The position numbers and the translations under genes were made by a program. From Candidatus Gastranaerophilales bacterium (GTDB lineage Bacteria > Cyanobacteriota > Vampirovibrionia > Gastranaerophilales > Gastranaerophilaceae): 10,585 nt of DNA. Positions 1 to 6,125 of this stretch are shown here, piece by piece (position 1 is the first letter of the stretch; each line of letters starts with the position of its first letter). The stretch lies in the NCBI GenBank assembly GCA_944324205.1, contig CALUVK010000049.1:1-10585 (forward strand). Reading direction: 5' to 3'. The notes beneath the pieces are model-generated. The model saw only the letters and a list, made by a program, of their open reading frames with translations. It ran no database searches and was not told where the DNA came from.

Positions 1-288
1 TTCAGAGATTATGTGCACAATGAATTTAAAAAACAAGGGTGCCCAATCGATGCGGAATACTTCTGTCCTTATCATACAGAAGCCGTAATCGAGAAATACT
101 GCAAGGATTCTTACGACCGCAAACCTAGCCCCGGCATGATATTAAAAGCCCAAAAAGATTTCGATATCGACCTAAGCCGTTCCATCCTCATCGGAGACAA
201 ACAAAGCGATATAGAAGCTGGAAATAGAGCAGGGATTAAGGTTAATATATTAAAATCTGCCCAAATGCCTGATTTAAACGTGCTTTAG
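1..288 (+). CDS. gmhB: GmhB-like HAD-family heptose-bisphosphate phosphatase, C-terminal part (5' end outside window)
   Basis: The frame is open from base 1, so this is the last 95 codons of a gene that starts upstream. What remains matches the C-terminal half of HAD-IIIA phosphatases of the GmhB type, which remove the 7-phosphate from glycero-manno-heptose 1,7-bisphosphate in the cytoplasm on the way to ADP- or GDP-heptose for LPS or surface glycans. Visible motifs are RKPSPGM (HAD motif III lysine loop), SILIGDKQSDIEAG (motif IV, Mg-binding acidic residues) and the AGIKV strand after it. The catalytic DxD motif would lie upstream. The loop that binds zinc in E. coli GmhB is altered. FCPYH keeps a Cys and a His, but the CxC before RKP is replaced by SYD, so the zinc site is probably lost. 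A related HAD-IIIA phosphatase such as a histidinol-phosphatase is the alternative. The gap to the next gene is 70 bases and no terminator is visible in it. Confidence 0.8.
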   Translation, partial: FRDYVHNEFKKQGCPIDAEYFCPYHTEAVIEKYCKDSYDRKPSPGMILKAQKDFDIDLSRSILIGDKQSDIEAGNRAGIKVNILKSAQMPDLNVL

Positions 289-347
289 TCCAATGGATAT
301 TTGATTATTTCCCAAATGCAATTTTGATGCTAAAATAAAAACAGTTT

Positions 348-354
348 AAGGAGG
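348..354 (+). promoter_or_regulatory. Ribosome-binding site of the M48-like gene
   Basis: AAGGAGG is a near-perfect anti-16S match ending 4 bases before the ATG at 359. It fixes the start of the M48-like protein and predicts efficient translation. Confidence 0.85.
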
Positions 355-358
355 GAAT

Positions 359-1189
359 ATGAAGAAGATTATTTTATCAATATTTGCATTTGCACTTATG
401 ACAACAACATCTTTTGCTGCTACCTGGGTCGCAGCTGACCGTGTTGCTACGGTCGGAGCTACATTGATATCAAAAAACAATTTGCCTGCAAAGACTCAGT
501 TTAAGGTAGTTGATGGAGAGCCCAATAATGCTAATGTCTCAACCACTAATGTAATCCAAATTTCAAGCACAGATTTATCATACACCGGTAATGACAGCGA
601 AGTTGCCGCTGTTATTGCAAACGAAATGGGACATATTATAAACGGAACTTATACAAAAAATAAGATGAGAAATGCTGCTAAAAATGCAATTATAAGCAAA
701 CTTAGTTCAGATAATATTATTTCAACGGCAGCAAATAGTGAATATGTTGCTAACAAAACAAGTTTAAGTGATGAAAAAGATGCTGATATCACCGGGGTTG
801 ATTTGATAGCAAAGACGGATTATAATCCGCTTGCTATGATTGTTGTAATAACTAAAAAACCGGGAAGTACGTGGGAAGCTCTCCAGGGTAAGCCTGCCAA
901 TACAGAAAGAGCAATGAACGTTTTTGATTATCTTTCTTACAATTACCCTTCAAGAGTTAAAACAGGCTATGGATGTCAAGAATATCGCGCTTTTCTAGAA
1001 TATGCTAATCCAATTGTTGAAGAGAGAAATTCCAGCCAGAAAAAACTGGATAAATTTAATAAAGAACAAGAAAAAAATAAGGCTGAAAGAGCTAAGAATA
1101 TTGCCCAATATAAAGCTACCGGAGGACTTAGCGGCTGGGATGCTTCTTATACAATTTTAAAAACACTTACTGAATCAACTGAGAAATAA
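359..1189 (+). CDS. Secreted M48-peptidase-like protein with degenerate HExxH (NEMGH)
   Basis: The product is 276 aa. It begins with a Sec signal peptide: KK, a hydrophobic stretch, then SFA|A around residue 20. The rest is probably periplasmic. The core resembles M48 metallopeptidases (BepA/Oma1/LoiP type). Helix VAAVIANEMGH (82-92) aligns with the zinc helix. EKDAD (139-143) fits the ExxAD motif that supplies the third zinc ligand, followed by a G-DL-A-Y-P pattern typical of the family. KPANTERAMNV (about 178-188) corresponds to the usual HPxTxxR segment. The first zinc histidine is Asn88 (codon AAC); Glu89 and His92 remain. Because the normal HExxH is broken, the protein may be catalytically weak or dead, acting as a chaperone-like or regulatory homologue. 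A charged, probably helical stretch follows at about 220-250, and the tail is non-enzymatic. The start is supported by AAGGAGG. A strong terminator follows, so it is probably monocistronic or ends the upstream unit. M48 assignment is fairly secure; the function is unknown. Confidence 0.8.
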   Translation: MKKIILSIFAFALMTTTSFAATWVAADRVATVGATLISKNNLPAKTQFKVVDGEPNNANVSTTNVIQISSTDLSYTGNDSEVAAVIANEMGHIINGTYTKNKMRNAAKNAIISKLSSDNIISTAANSEYVANKTSLSDEKDADITGVDLIAKTDYNPLAMIVVITKKPGSTWEALQGKPANTERAMNVFDYLSYNYPSRVKTGYGCQEYRAFLEYANPIVEERNSSQKKLDKFNKEQEKNKAERAKNIAQYKATGGLSGWDASYTILKTLTESTEK

Positions 1190-1192
1190 ACC

Positions 1193-1222
1193 AAAAAGAG
1201 GAATGAAAAATTCCTCTTTTTT
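1193..1222 (+). terminator. Rho-independent terminator after the M48-like gene
   Basis: A perfect 12-bp stem (AAAAAGAGGAAT paired with ATTCCTCTTTTT) closes a GAAAA loop and ends in a run of six T. It starts 4 bases after the stop codon at 1187-1189. It separates this gene from pyk. Confidence 0.9.
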
Positions 1223-1246
1223 CATGTTCAAAGAATTTGTTTAGAA

Positions 1247-1252
1247 TATAAT
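1247..1252 (+). promoter_or_regulatory. Probable -10 element of the pyk promoter
   Basis: A consensus TATAAT lies between the preceding terminator and pyk, giving a predicted leader of roughly 35-40 bases. No convincing -35 hexamer is seen at 16-18 bases (the closest is TTCATG, 20 bases upstream). The location after a terminator makes a promoter likely here. Confidence 0.5.
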
Positions 1253-1280
1253 TAAAGTATATAGAAAAATTTTGTACACT

Positions 1281-1286
1281 AGAGGA
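1281..1286 (+). promoter_or_regulatory. Ribosome-binding site deciding the pyk start
   Basis: AGAGGA sits 9 bases before the ATG at 1296. A TTG in frame at 1272 would add eight residues but has no such site and lies upstream of this one, so 1296 is chosen. Confidence 0.75.
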
Positions 1287-1295
1287 AATAAAATT

Positions 1296-2744
1296 ATGGA
1301 AAAGAAATTTAAGCGTGTTAAAACGAAGATTGTAGCTACGCTTGGACCGGCTACATCGAGTTATGAAATGATTAAAGCTTTAGTAGAAGCAGGAGCAACA
1401 ATGTTCCGCCTTAATACTTCGCACGGAACCGAAGAAGGGCATGCCCAGAATATTGCTTACATCAGGCAAGTCTCTAAAGAATGCGGAAGATATATTCCTA
1501 TTTTAATTGACCTGCAGGGTCCAAAAATAAGAGTAGGTAATATTCCTAATCCAATAGAAATTAAAGAAGGCCAAGAAGTTGTTCTTGAAGCTTCTGATGA
1601 CGTAAATAATCCTGAAATAATCCCTGTTGATTATGAAGGAATTGCAGAGGATGTAAAACCTGGGGACAAAATACTTCTTGATGATGGGAAAATAGGACTT
1701 GAAGTTATTGAAGTTAACGGAACCAAGGTTAAAGCGAAAGTTTTATACGGTTCTGAAATCCGCCCGAGAAAAGGTATTAATCTTCCCGGCTCCACCGCAA
1801 GTTTAGATGCAGTAACAGAAAGAGACCGGGAATATATAAGATTTGCAGTAGAATATGATGCAGACTATCTTGCATTATCTTTTGTAAGAGAAGCTAAAGA
1901 TATCGAACTTGCTAAAAAATATACCCAAAACTACGGCGGGAAAATTCCGGTTATTGCAAAAATTGAGAAACCTCAAGCAGTTGAACATTTAGAAGAGATT
2001 TTAAAAGTTGCAGACGGAATAATGGTAGCAAGAGGTGATTTGGGTATTGAAATGTCACCGGAAGAAGTTCCTATTGTTCAGAAATACATTGTTGACCAGA
2101 CCATAAGAGAAAGAAAAGCCTGTATTGTAGCAACACAGATGCTTGAATCAATGATAGAAGAGCCTATTCCTACAAGAGCTGAAGCAAGTGACGTTGCAAA
2201 TGCTATCTTAGATGGAACAGACGCAATTATGCTTTCCGGCGAAACCGCAATGGGTAAATATCCTGTAGAAGCTGTTAAAATGATGAAAAAAATTGCTTCA
2301 AATGTTGAAAGCTGTAATTTCTGTCTTTCTAATCTGGATTTAGAAATTAATGACAATTACGAACTTTCTCCGCAGGCTATATCGAATGCTGCAGTAAAAA
2401 TGGCAGAGGATTTAAATGCGAAGGCGATTTTGGCCTTTACTCATACAGGTTATACACCAAAACTATTGTCAAAGCTTCGTCCAACTGTTCCTATTATTGC
2501 AATTTCGGATCAGGAGTCAACATGCAGACGTCTTTGTCTGTATTGGGATATCTTTGCAGACCACAAAGACTGGGATACAGTTTTGGATGCAGATTTGTTG
2601 GAAAAAATCAATGATTATATATTAGAAAACACTAATTTCAAGAAAGGTGAAAGAATAATTATTATCGGTTCCATTCCAAAACTCATATCAGGTAGAACAA
2701 ACTTTATAAGAGTACACAGAATTGGTGCGCCTTTAGAAAAATAA
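1296..2744 (+). CDS. pyk: Pyruvate kinase
   Basis: The 482-aa product transfers phosphate from phosphoenolpyruvate to ADP, giving pyruvate and ATP, the last step of cytoplasmic glycolysis. Family landmarks in order: KTKIVATLGPA (9-19); RLNTSHG (38-44) with Arg38, Asn40 and Ser42 in the active site; DLQGPKIRVG (72-81) at the start of the B domain; AKIEKP (221-226) with catalytic Lys222 and metal ligand Glu224; ARGDLGIE (245-252) with Asp248; ATQMLESM (279-286); and DVANAILDGTDAIMLSGETA (299-318). An allosteric-type C domain follows. The length is that of the common 470-490 aa form, without the extra PEP-utilizer domain found in some Gram-positives. The L-Q-x-x-K-x-x-V pattern in the B-domain motif is the one described for potassium-independent pyruvate kinases. 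The gene stands alone between two terminators with its own -10 box. The identification is secure. Confidence 0.98.
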   Translation: MEKKFKRVKTKIVATLGPATSSYEMIKALVEAGATMFRLNTSHGTEEGHAQNIAYIRQVSKECGRYIPILIDLQGPKIRVGNIPNPIEIKEGQEVVLEASDDVNNPEIIPVDYEGIAEDVKPGDKILLDDGKIGLEVIEVNGTKVKAKVLYGSEIRPRKGINLPGSTASLDAVTERDREYIRFAVEYDADYLALSFVREAKDIELAKKYTQNYGGKIPVIAKIEKPQAVEHLEEILKVADGIMVARGDLGIEMSPEEVPIVQKYIVDQTIRERKACIVATQMLESMIEEPIPTRAEASDVANAILDGTDAIMLSGETAMGKYPVEAVKMMKKIASNVESCNFCLSNLDLEINDNYELSPQAISNAAVKMAEDLNAKAILAFTHTGYTPKLLSKLRPTVPIIAISDQESTCRRLCLYWDIFADHKDWDTVLDADLLEKINDYILENTNFKKGERIIIIGSIPKLISGRTNFIRVHRIGAPLEK

Positions 2745-2759
2745 AAATAATATTTTTAT

Positions 2760-2800
2760 AGAAAAACAGTGCTGTATTATATTTACAGCACTGTTTTTCT
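2760..2800. terminator. Bidirectional rho-independent terminator between pyk and a convergent small gene
   Basis: A perfect 17-bp stem (arms at 2760-2776 and 2784-2800, core ACAGTGCTGTA paired with TACAGCACTGT) closes a 7-base loop and can extend 3 bp further outward. Both arms carry A/T runs of five on their outer half, so a U-rich tail exists in either direction. It lies 15 bases after the pyk stop and 4 bases beyond the stop of the minus-strand ORF at 2805-2966, which fits termination of both. Confidence 0.92.
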
Positions 2801-2804
2801 ATAT

Positions 2805-2966
2805 TTATATCCTGCGATATTGCCCAGTAGGATTTATTTTTAAATTTTTATTACCAATTTTTTGATTTTCTATAAAATTGTTATTTAATTTTAATTGTTC
2901 AGTAGAGTTTAGTAAATTTAATGGATTTAGTAAATATTTTAATAAACATTCTTCGTGTAAATTCAT
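2805..2966 (-). CDS. Small hypothetical protein, 53 aa
   Basis: This minus-strand ORF runs from an ATG at 2966 to a TAA at 2805 and encodes 53 residues starting MNLHEECLLKYLLN and ending NPTGQYRRI. It is rich in Leu, Asn and Lys, with a leucine-rich amphipathic-looking first third, a polar Asn-rich middle and a basic C-terminus. There is one cysteine and no signal peptide or membrane segment. Support for it being real: AAAAGGA lies 7 bases before the ATG; the stop falls 4 bases from a bidirectional terminator; and the ORF fills an otherwise empty gap. The composition is AT-rich enough that a chance ORF of this size is possible. I recognise no family. It is divergent from fliE and shares its upstream region. 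Confidence 0.55.
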   Translation of the reverse strand: MNLHEECLLKYLLNPLNLLNSTEQLKLNNNFIENQKIGNKNLKINPTGQYRRI

Positions 2967-2973
2967 AAAAAAT

Positions 2974-2980
2974 TCCTTTT
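2974..2980 (-). promoter_or_regulatory. Ribosome-binding site of the 53-aa ORF
   Basis: On the minus strand this reads AAAAGGA, with 7 bases to the ATG at 2966. It is the main local evidence that the small ORF is translated. Confidence 0.55.
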
Positions 2981-3073
2981 GTAATAGTTGGGGTATTCAC
3001 AGTAAATGATTCTGAGACAAATCCACATAAATAAATACGGTAAAGATTGACTTTTCTTTAATAATTATTAAGC

Positions 3074-3095
3074 AAATACTACATATGGAGTATTT
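3074..3095. repeat. 22-bp near-palindrome upstream of fliE (candidate operator)
   Basis: Arms AAATACT and AGTATTT are perfect inverted repeats around ACATATGG, whose centre CATATG is itself palindromic. Twenty of 22 positions are symmetric. The repeat ends 13 bases before the sigma-28 -35 element, between fliE and the divergent small ORF. It has no T-run after it, so it looks like a protein-binding site rather than a terminator. The binding protein is unknown. Confidence 0.45.
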
Positions 3096-3108
3096 TAAAC
3101 AAATTACT

Positions 3109-3135
3109 TAAATTATTCCAGAAATCCGCCGATAA
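3109..3135 (+). promoter_or_regulatory. Sigma-28 (FliA) type flagellar promoter for fliE-fliF
   Basis: TAAA at 3109-3112, exactly 15 bases, then GCCGATAA at 3128-3135. This is the known flagellar sigma-28 consensus (TAAAGTTT-N11-GCCGATAA) with a perfect -10 octamer. Transcription should start around 3141-3143, leaving a very short leader that contains little more than the ribosome-binding site. It sits directly in front of a flagellar gene. Confidence 0.82.
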
Positions 3136-3146
3136 ACTTAATAAAA

Positions 3147-3153
3147 GAGGTGA
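3147..3153 (+). promoter_or_regulatory. Ribosome-binding site deciding the fliE start
   Basis: GAGGTGA ends 5 bases before the ATG at 3159. An upstream in-frame GTG at 3150 lies inside this site and so is unlikely to be the start. Confidence 0.75.
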
Positions 3154-3158
3154 AAAAT

Positions 3159-3497
3159 ATGTTCAACGGTTTTTATCCGAGATATGATTTAGAAGCAAGA
3201 ATTCAACATACGAAGCTTGACAGCTGGGGTAATATTCCATCCGCAAGAATGAGCAGAGTAGAACAGCCAGCAGAAGCAGATTTTAAAAGTGTAATGTCAG
3301 GACTTGTAGAAAACCTTAATACGACAATGGATGCTCCGGATAATTTGCTAAAAGACGTTATGATGGGTTCAGAAAATGTAGATATTCATGATGTTATGGT
3401 TGCAATGTCAAAGGCAGAAATTTCTGTTAATGTCGCAACAACTGCTGTTGGAAAAGTCATCCAAGCGTATGATAAAATTATGCAAATTCAAATTTAG
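3159..3497 (+). CDS. fliE: Flagellar hook-basal body protein FliE
   Basis: The 112-aa product is the small periplasmic adaptor that joins the MS-ring (FliF) to the rod and export gate. It is exported by the flagellar type III apparatus and has no Sec signal peptide. The C-terminal half carries the family signature: DIHDVMVAMSKAEISV, then VGKVIQAYDKIMQIQI at the end, matching the usual HDV-A-KA and K-v-AY-eIM-MqV pattern. The middle (about 42-62) corresponds to the F-x-L-x-x-N segment. The N-terminal 35 residues are divergent. Length is typical (100-115 aa). It is first in a two-gene unit with fliF behind a sigma-28 promoter. Its usual partners flgB and flgC are not adjacent. Confidence 0.92.
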   Translation: MFNGFYPRYDLEARIQHTKLDSWGNIPSARMSRVEQPAEADFKSVMSGLVENLNTTMDAPDNLLKDVMMGSENVDIHDVMVAMSKAEISVNVATTAVGKVIQAYDKIMQIQI

Positions 3498-3522
3498 ACT
3501 TCTCATAATTAGTATATATGTG

Positions 3523-3528
3523 TATAAT
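3523..3528 (+). promoter_or_regulatory. Possible internal promoter (-10) before fliF
   Basis: A consensus TATAAT lies in the 51-base gap between fliE and fliF, with TTCTCA 17 bases upstream as a weak -35. It could give fliF a vegetative promoter in addition to read-through from fliE. In such an AT-rich gap it may also be chance. Confidence 0.35.
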
Positions 3529-3548
3529 ATTTAAGTAGGGCAGGATAT

Positions 3549-5216
3549 ATGGATTTAAAAAAATTACTGGAGAATAAAGTTCTTTTAGCCTCAATTATAG
3601 GAGGTGTTGTTCTTCTGCTGGTAATTTTTATCCTCTGCGGAACAATAGCTGCGACAAAAAGTTCGGCTAATAAACAAATTGACGTAAGTAATGAGCCTTT
3701 AAAAGAAGATGTGGATTTACTTACTACTGATAATTTAGGCAAAGCTTTAGAAATTCAGGCACTATTGGCTCGTAATAATATTGTAGCTTCCCGTGCGGTT
3801 GATGGTACAAAATCTGTGTTAAGGTTGAAAAAGGGTGATTGTACACCCGGTATGAGAAAGTGTACAACTGAGCAAAGAGACCGCGCAATTATGGTAATTG
3901 TAGAAAGCGGTTTGTATGACCAGAATGTAGGCTTAGAAATCTTTGATAAAGGTGATTTTACTTCAACAAAAGAAGATAAGAGAATTAGGCTTGTTCGTGC
4001 AATGAACGGGGAGCTGGCTCGTTTAATAAGAAGGATTGACGGAATAGAAAACGCTTCTGTATTTATATCAATACCTGAACAAACGATGTTTTCTTCTATG
4101 CAGAAACCGGTGACAGCTACAGTACAACTGCAGGTAGCTGTAGGTGACACCCTGAACATGAGTACAATAAAAGCCGTTTCTAATCTGCTTTTGGGAAGTG
4201 TTTCAGGTTTAAAATCCGAAAATATTTCAATTACAGATACAAACGGCCATGTGTATAACAGTCTTATTGATGCGCAGTCAGAAATGCTTGCAAGATTGCA
4301 AGAAAATGATAAATATATGCAAGAGAAAGTTCAGGCACAATTAAATCGATTAATTGGTCAAGGAAAATATGTTGCAACAGTTAGTACATTCCTTAAACAA
4401 GCTCCTGTTGAAAGATTTACAATTGAATATGATCCTAACAAAAAAGCTTCTGTAAATGAACAAACATTCTCGGAAGGTTTGGGGGATCAGACACAGGATG
4501 TCAATAAAAATACAAATGCAGTAAGTGTTTATCTTCCAAATGGTTTACCTGCTGGAAGTTCAGATTCTACCCAGAATAGAAGCTATTCAAGAACGGCAAG
4601 AGAAACTCAATATGGTGTTACTAAAGTGCAGACAAATGAATATATGTCTCCCGGTGTATTGGAAGAAATTTCAATAGCAGTTACTTTAGAAAAAGATGCA
4701 TTGCCTGTAGAGCTGACACTGGAAGAATTAAAAGAGCTTGTTGCTCATGCTGCAAGTCCTAAGGCTGATCCGGACAATGTAACGATAGCATTTGCGGATT
4801 CTCTTGATCCGTTTATGGCTGGTGATAAGAATGTTAAGGCGCCAATTAAGGCAGAACACGGTAATCCGTGGTGGCTTGCAATTGCACTTCTTGCATTCGG
4901 CCTATTTTTTGGACATAAAGCATTAACACAAAAAATTAATGCTGCAAAGGCTGCTCAGCAAGAAGAAATAGAGCGGTTAAGGGAAATGAATGAAGCTCAA
5001 GAAAAACAGATTAAGGATTTAAGCATGAATGCGGCTGATTTAATTCAAAAGCAATCGCAGTTGCAACAAGGACTTTTAGAACAGCAAAACCGTCCAATCT
5101 CGGTTCCAACTTCCGGCGCAGAAATACGAGAGGCTTTAAGAGAATTAAAACGGGAATTTGATGGTGTTGATGAAGCAGAAGCCGGTGAAAGAATAAGAAG
5201 CTGGATAGAGCAATAA
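3549..5216 (+). CDS. fliF: Flagellar M-ring (MS-ring) protein FliF
   Basis: The 555-aa product forms the inner-membrane MS-ring on which the flagellar motor, C-ring and export gate are built. Visible layout: a TM segment at about 12-36; ring-building motif 1, atypical, at about 55-130; ring-building motif 2 at about 135-200 with FTSTKEDKRIRLVRAMNGEL, the usual RALEGEL-type segment, and ASVFISIPE; ring-building motif 3 at about 206-235 and onward with SNLLLGSVSGLKSENISITD; a collar insertion rich in Ser/Asn/Gln at about 300-365; a second TM at about 441-455 (WWLAIALLAFGLFFG); a cytoplasmic helix of coiled-coil character (466-515); and a C-terminal FliG-binding helix ending AGERIRSWIEQ. Ring motif 1 contains two cysteines, C98 and C105, around TPGMRK, which could form a periplasmic disulfide. 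The ATG at 3549 follows GTAGGGCAGGA. fliG, the normal next gene, is absent; a convergent gene starts 6 bases later. The identification is secure. Confidence 0.93.
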   Translation: MDLKKLLENKVLLASIIGGVVLLLVIFILCGTIAATKSSANKQIDVSNEPLKEDVDLLTTDNLGKALEIQALLARNNIVASRAVDGTKSVLRLKKGDCTPGMRKCTTEQRDRAIMVIVESGLYDQNVGLEIFDKGDFTSTKEDKRIRLVRAMNGELARLIRRIDGIENASVFISIPEQTMFSSMQKPVTATVQLQVAVGDTLNMSTIKAVSNLLLGSVSGLKSENISITDTNGHVYNSLIDAQSEMLARLQENDKYMQEKVQAQLNRLIGQGKYVATVSTFLKQAPVERFTIEYDPNKKASVNEQTFSEGLGDQTQDVNKNTNAVSVYLPNGLPAGSSDSTQNRSYSRTARETQYGVTKVQTNEYMSPGVLEEISIAVTLEKDALPVELTLEELKELVAHAASPKADPDNVTIAFADSLDPFMAGDKNVKAPIKAEHGNPWWLAIALLAFGLFFGHKALTQKINAAKAAQQEEIERLREMNEAQEKQIKDLSMNAADLIQKQSQLQQGLLEQQNRPISVPTSGAEIREALRELKREFDGVDEAEAGERIRSWIEQ

Positions 5217-5222
5217 AAGATT

Positions 5223-6125
5223 TCAACTTCGTAAAAATTTTAAGACTTTTTCTATTTTTTCATCTTTAGAAATTTCAAGTGAAATTATTTCTCCGTCATA
5301 AGGATGCGGAAAAGAAAGTTTGTATGCTTCTAACACTTGTTCTTGGGTTTTAATTTTTGTTTTGCCAAAACCGTAAAGAGTATCATTATATACAGGATGT
5401 CCTATGCTTGCCATATGAACACGTATTTGATGAGTCCTACCGGTTATCAGTTGAATCTCTACTAATGATGCATCTTTAAATCTTTCTAATACTTTGACTA
5501 TTGATATACTTTCTTTTCCATCTTCTCTTACAGCCATTTTATGAGGTTGGGAAAGATTTCTACCAATTGGTTTATTAATTACAAATTCATTTTCGGAAAT
5601 AATTCCTTTTACAATAGCAAGGTACTTTTTAGTAATTTTACCAGCTTTCATCTTATCAACAAGATATTCATGAGTTTTGTTATTTTTGGCGATCATTAAA
5701 AGTCCTGAAGTATTTCTATCAAGTCTATGTAGGATTCCACGTCTAAATTCCCCGTTGATATTTGATAAATTTTCACCATACTTATATAAGAGAGCATTTA
5801 CAAGAGTTCCGCTTGTTTCAATTGACGTAGGATGTGTTAATATTCCAGAGGGTTTATTAATAACCAGCATATTTTCATCTTCCCATACAATATCAAGGGG
5901 GATATTTTCCGGCGTAATTTCTGTGGAAAAATCTGCCGGTATAATAATATCTATTATATCGCCTTCTTTAACTATATATGATGGTTTTATTTCTTTAGAA
6001 TTTACTAAAACAGCACCTTTTTTTATTTCGTTTTGAATTTTTGCTCGTGAAAAATTATGCATATAATCTGCAAGATATGCATCAATTCTTTTTTCTTCTG
6101 TTATTTCGTCTATTAATAATCTCAT
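5223..6125 (-). CDS. rluD: RluA/RluD-family 23S rRNA pseudouridine synthase
   Basis: The 300-aa product isomerises uridine to pseudouridine in rRNA. An N-terminal S4 RNA-binding domain (about 12-60: RIDAYLA, SRAKIQNEI, KKGAVLVN) precedes the catalytic domain. Catalytic motifs are VINKPSG (88-94), HRLDRNTSGLLMIAK (133-147, catalytic Asp136) and GRTHQIRVHM (229-238). The domain order and length fit RluD of large-subunit helix 69, but other RluA members (RluC, YlyB) cannot be told apart by eye, so the symbol is tentative. Its start overlaps the end of lspA by 44 bases and no Shine-Dalgarno is visible, which suggests translational coupling. The next Met is residue 22, inside the S4 domain, so a later start is unlikely. 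The lspA-rlu pairing is known in Firmicutes. It converges on fliF with a 6-base gap and no visible terminator. Confidence 0.9.
   Translation of the reverse strand: MRLLIDEITEEKRIDAYLADYMHNFSRAKIQNEIKKGAVLVNSKEIKPSYIVKEGDIIDIIIPADFSTEITPENIPLDIVWEDENMLVINKPSGILTHPTSIETSGTLVNALLYKYGENLSNINGEFRRGILHRLDRNTSGLLMIAKNNKTHEYLVDKMKAGKITKKYLAIVKGIISENEFVINKPIGRNLSQPHKMAVREDGKESISIVKVLERFKDASLVEIQLITGRTHQIRVHMASIGHPVYNDTLYGFGKTKIKTQEQVLEAYKLSFPHPYDGEIISLEISKDEKIEKVLKFLRS

Noticed and set aside
1272..1295. Longer pyk start at the TTG at 1272
   Set aside because: It lies upstream of the AGAGGA site, and conserved pyruvate kinase sequence begins just after the ATG at 1296.
2078..2356. Minus-strand ORF inside pyk, and similar long antisense frames inside fliF, the rlu gene and uvrA
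   Set aside because: They lie fully within confidently identified genes in other frames, with no ribosome-binding site or family match; they are coding shadows.
3047..3080. TTGACT at 3047-3052 as a vegetative -35 for fliE
   Set aside because: No acceptable -10 occurs 16-18 bases downstream (AAGCAA region), whereas the sigma-28 site fits fully.
5240..5300. AATTTC/GAAATT inverted repeat just inside the 3' end of the rlu gene as a terminator for fliF
   Set aside because: The stem is only 6 A/T-rich base pairs and is not followed by a T-run on the plus strand.
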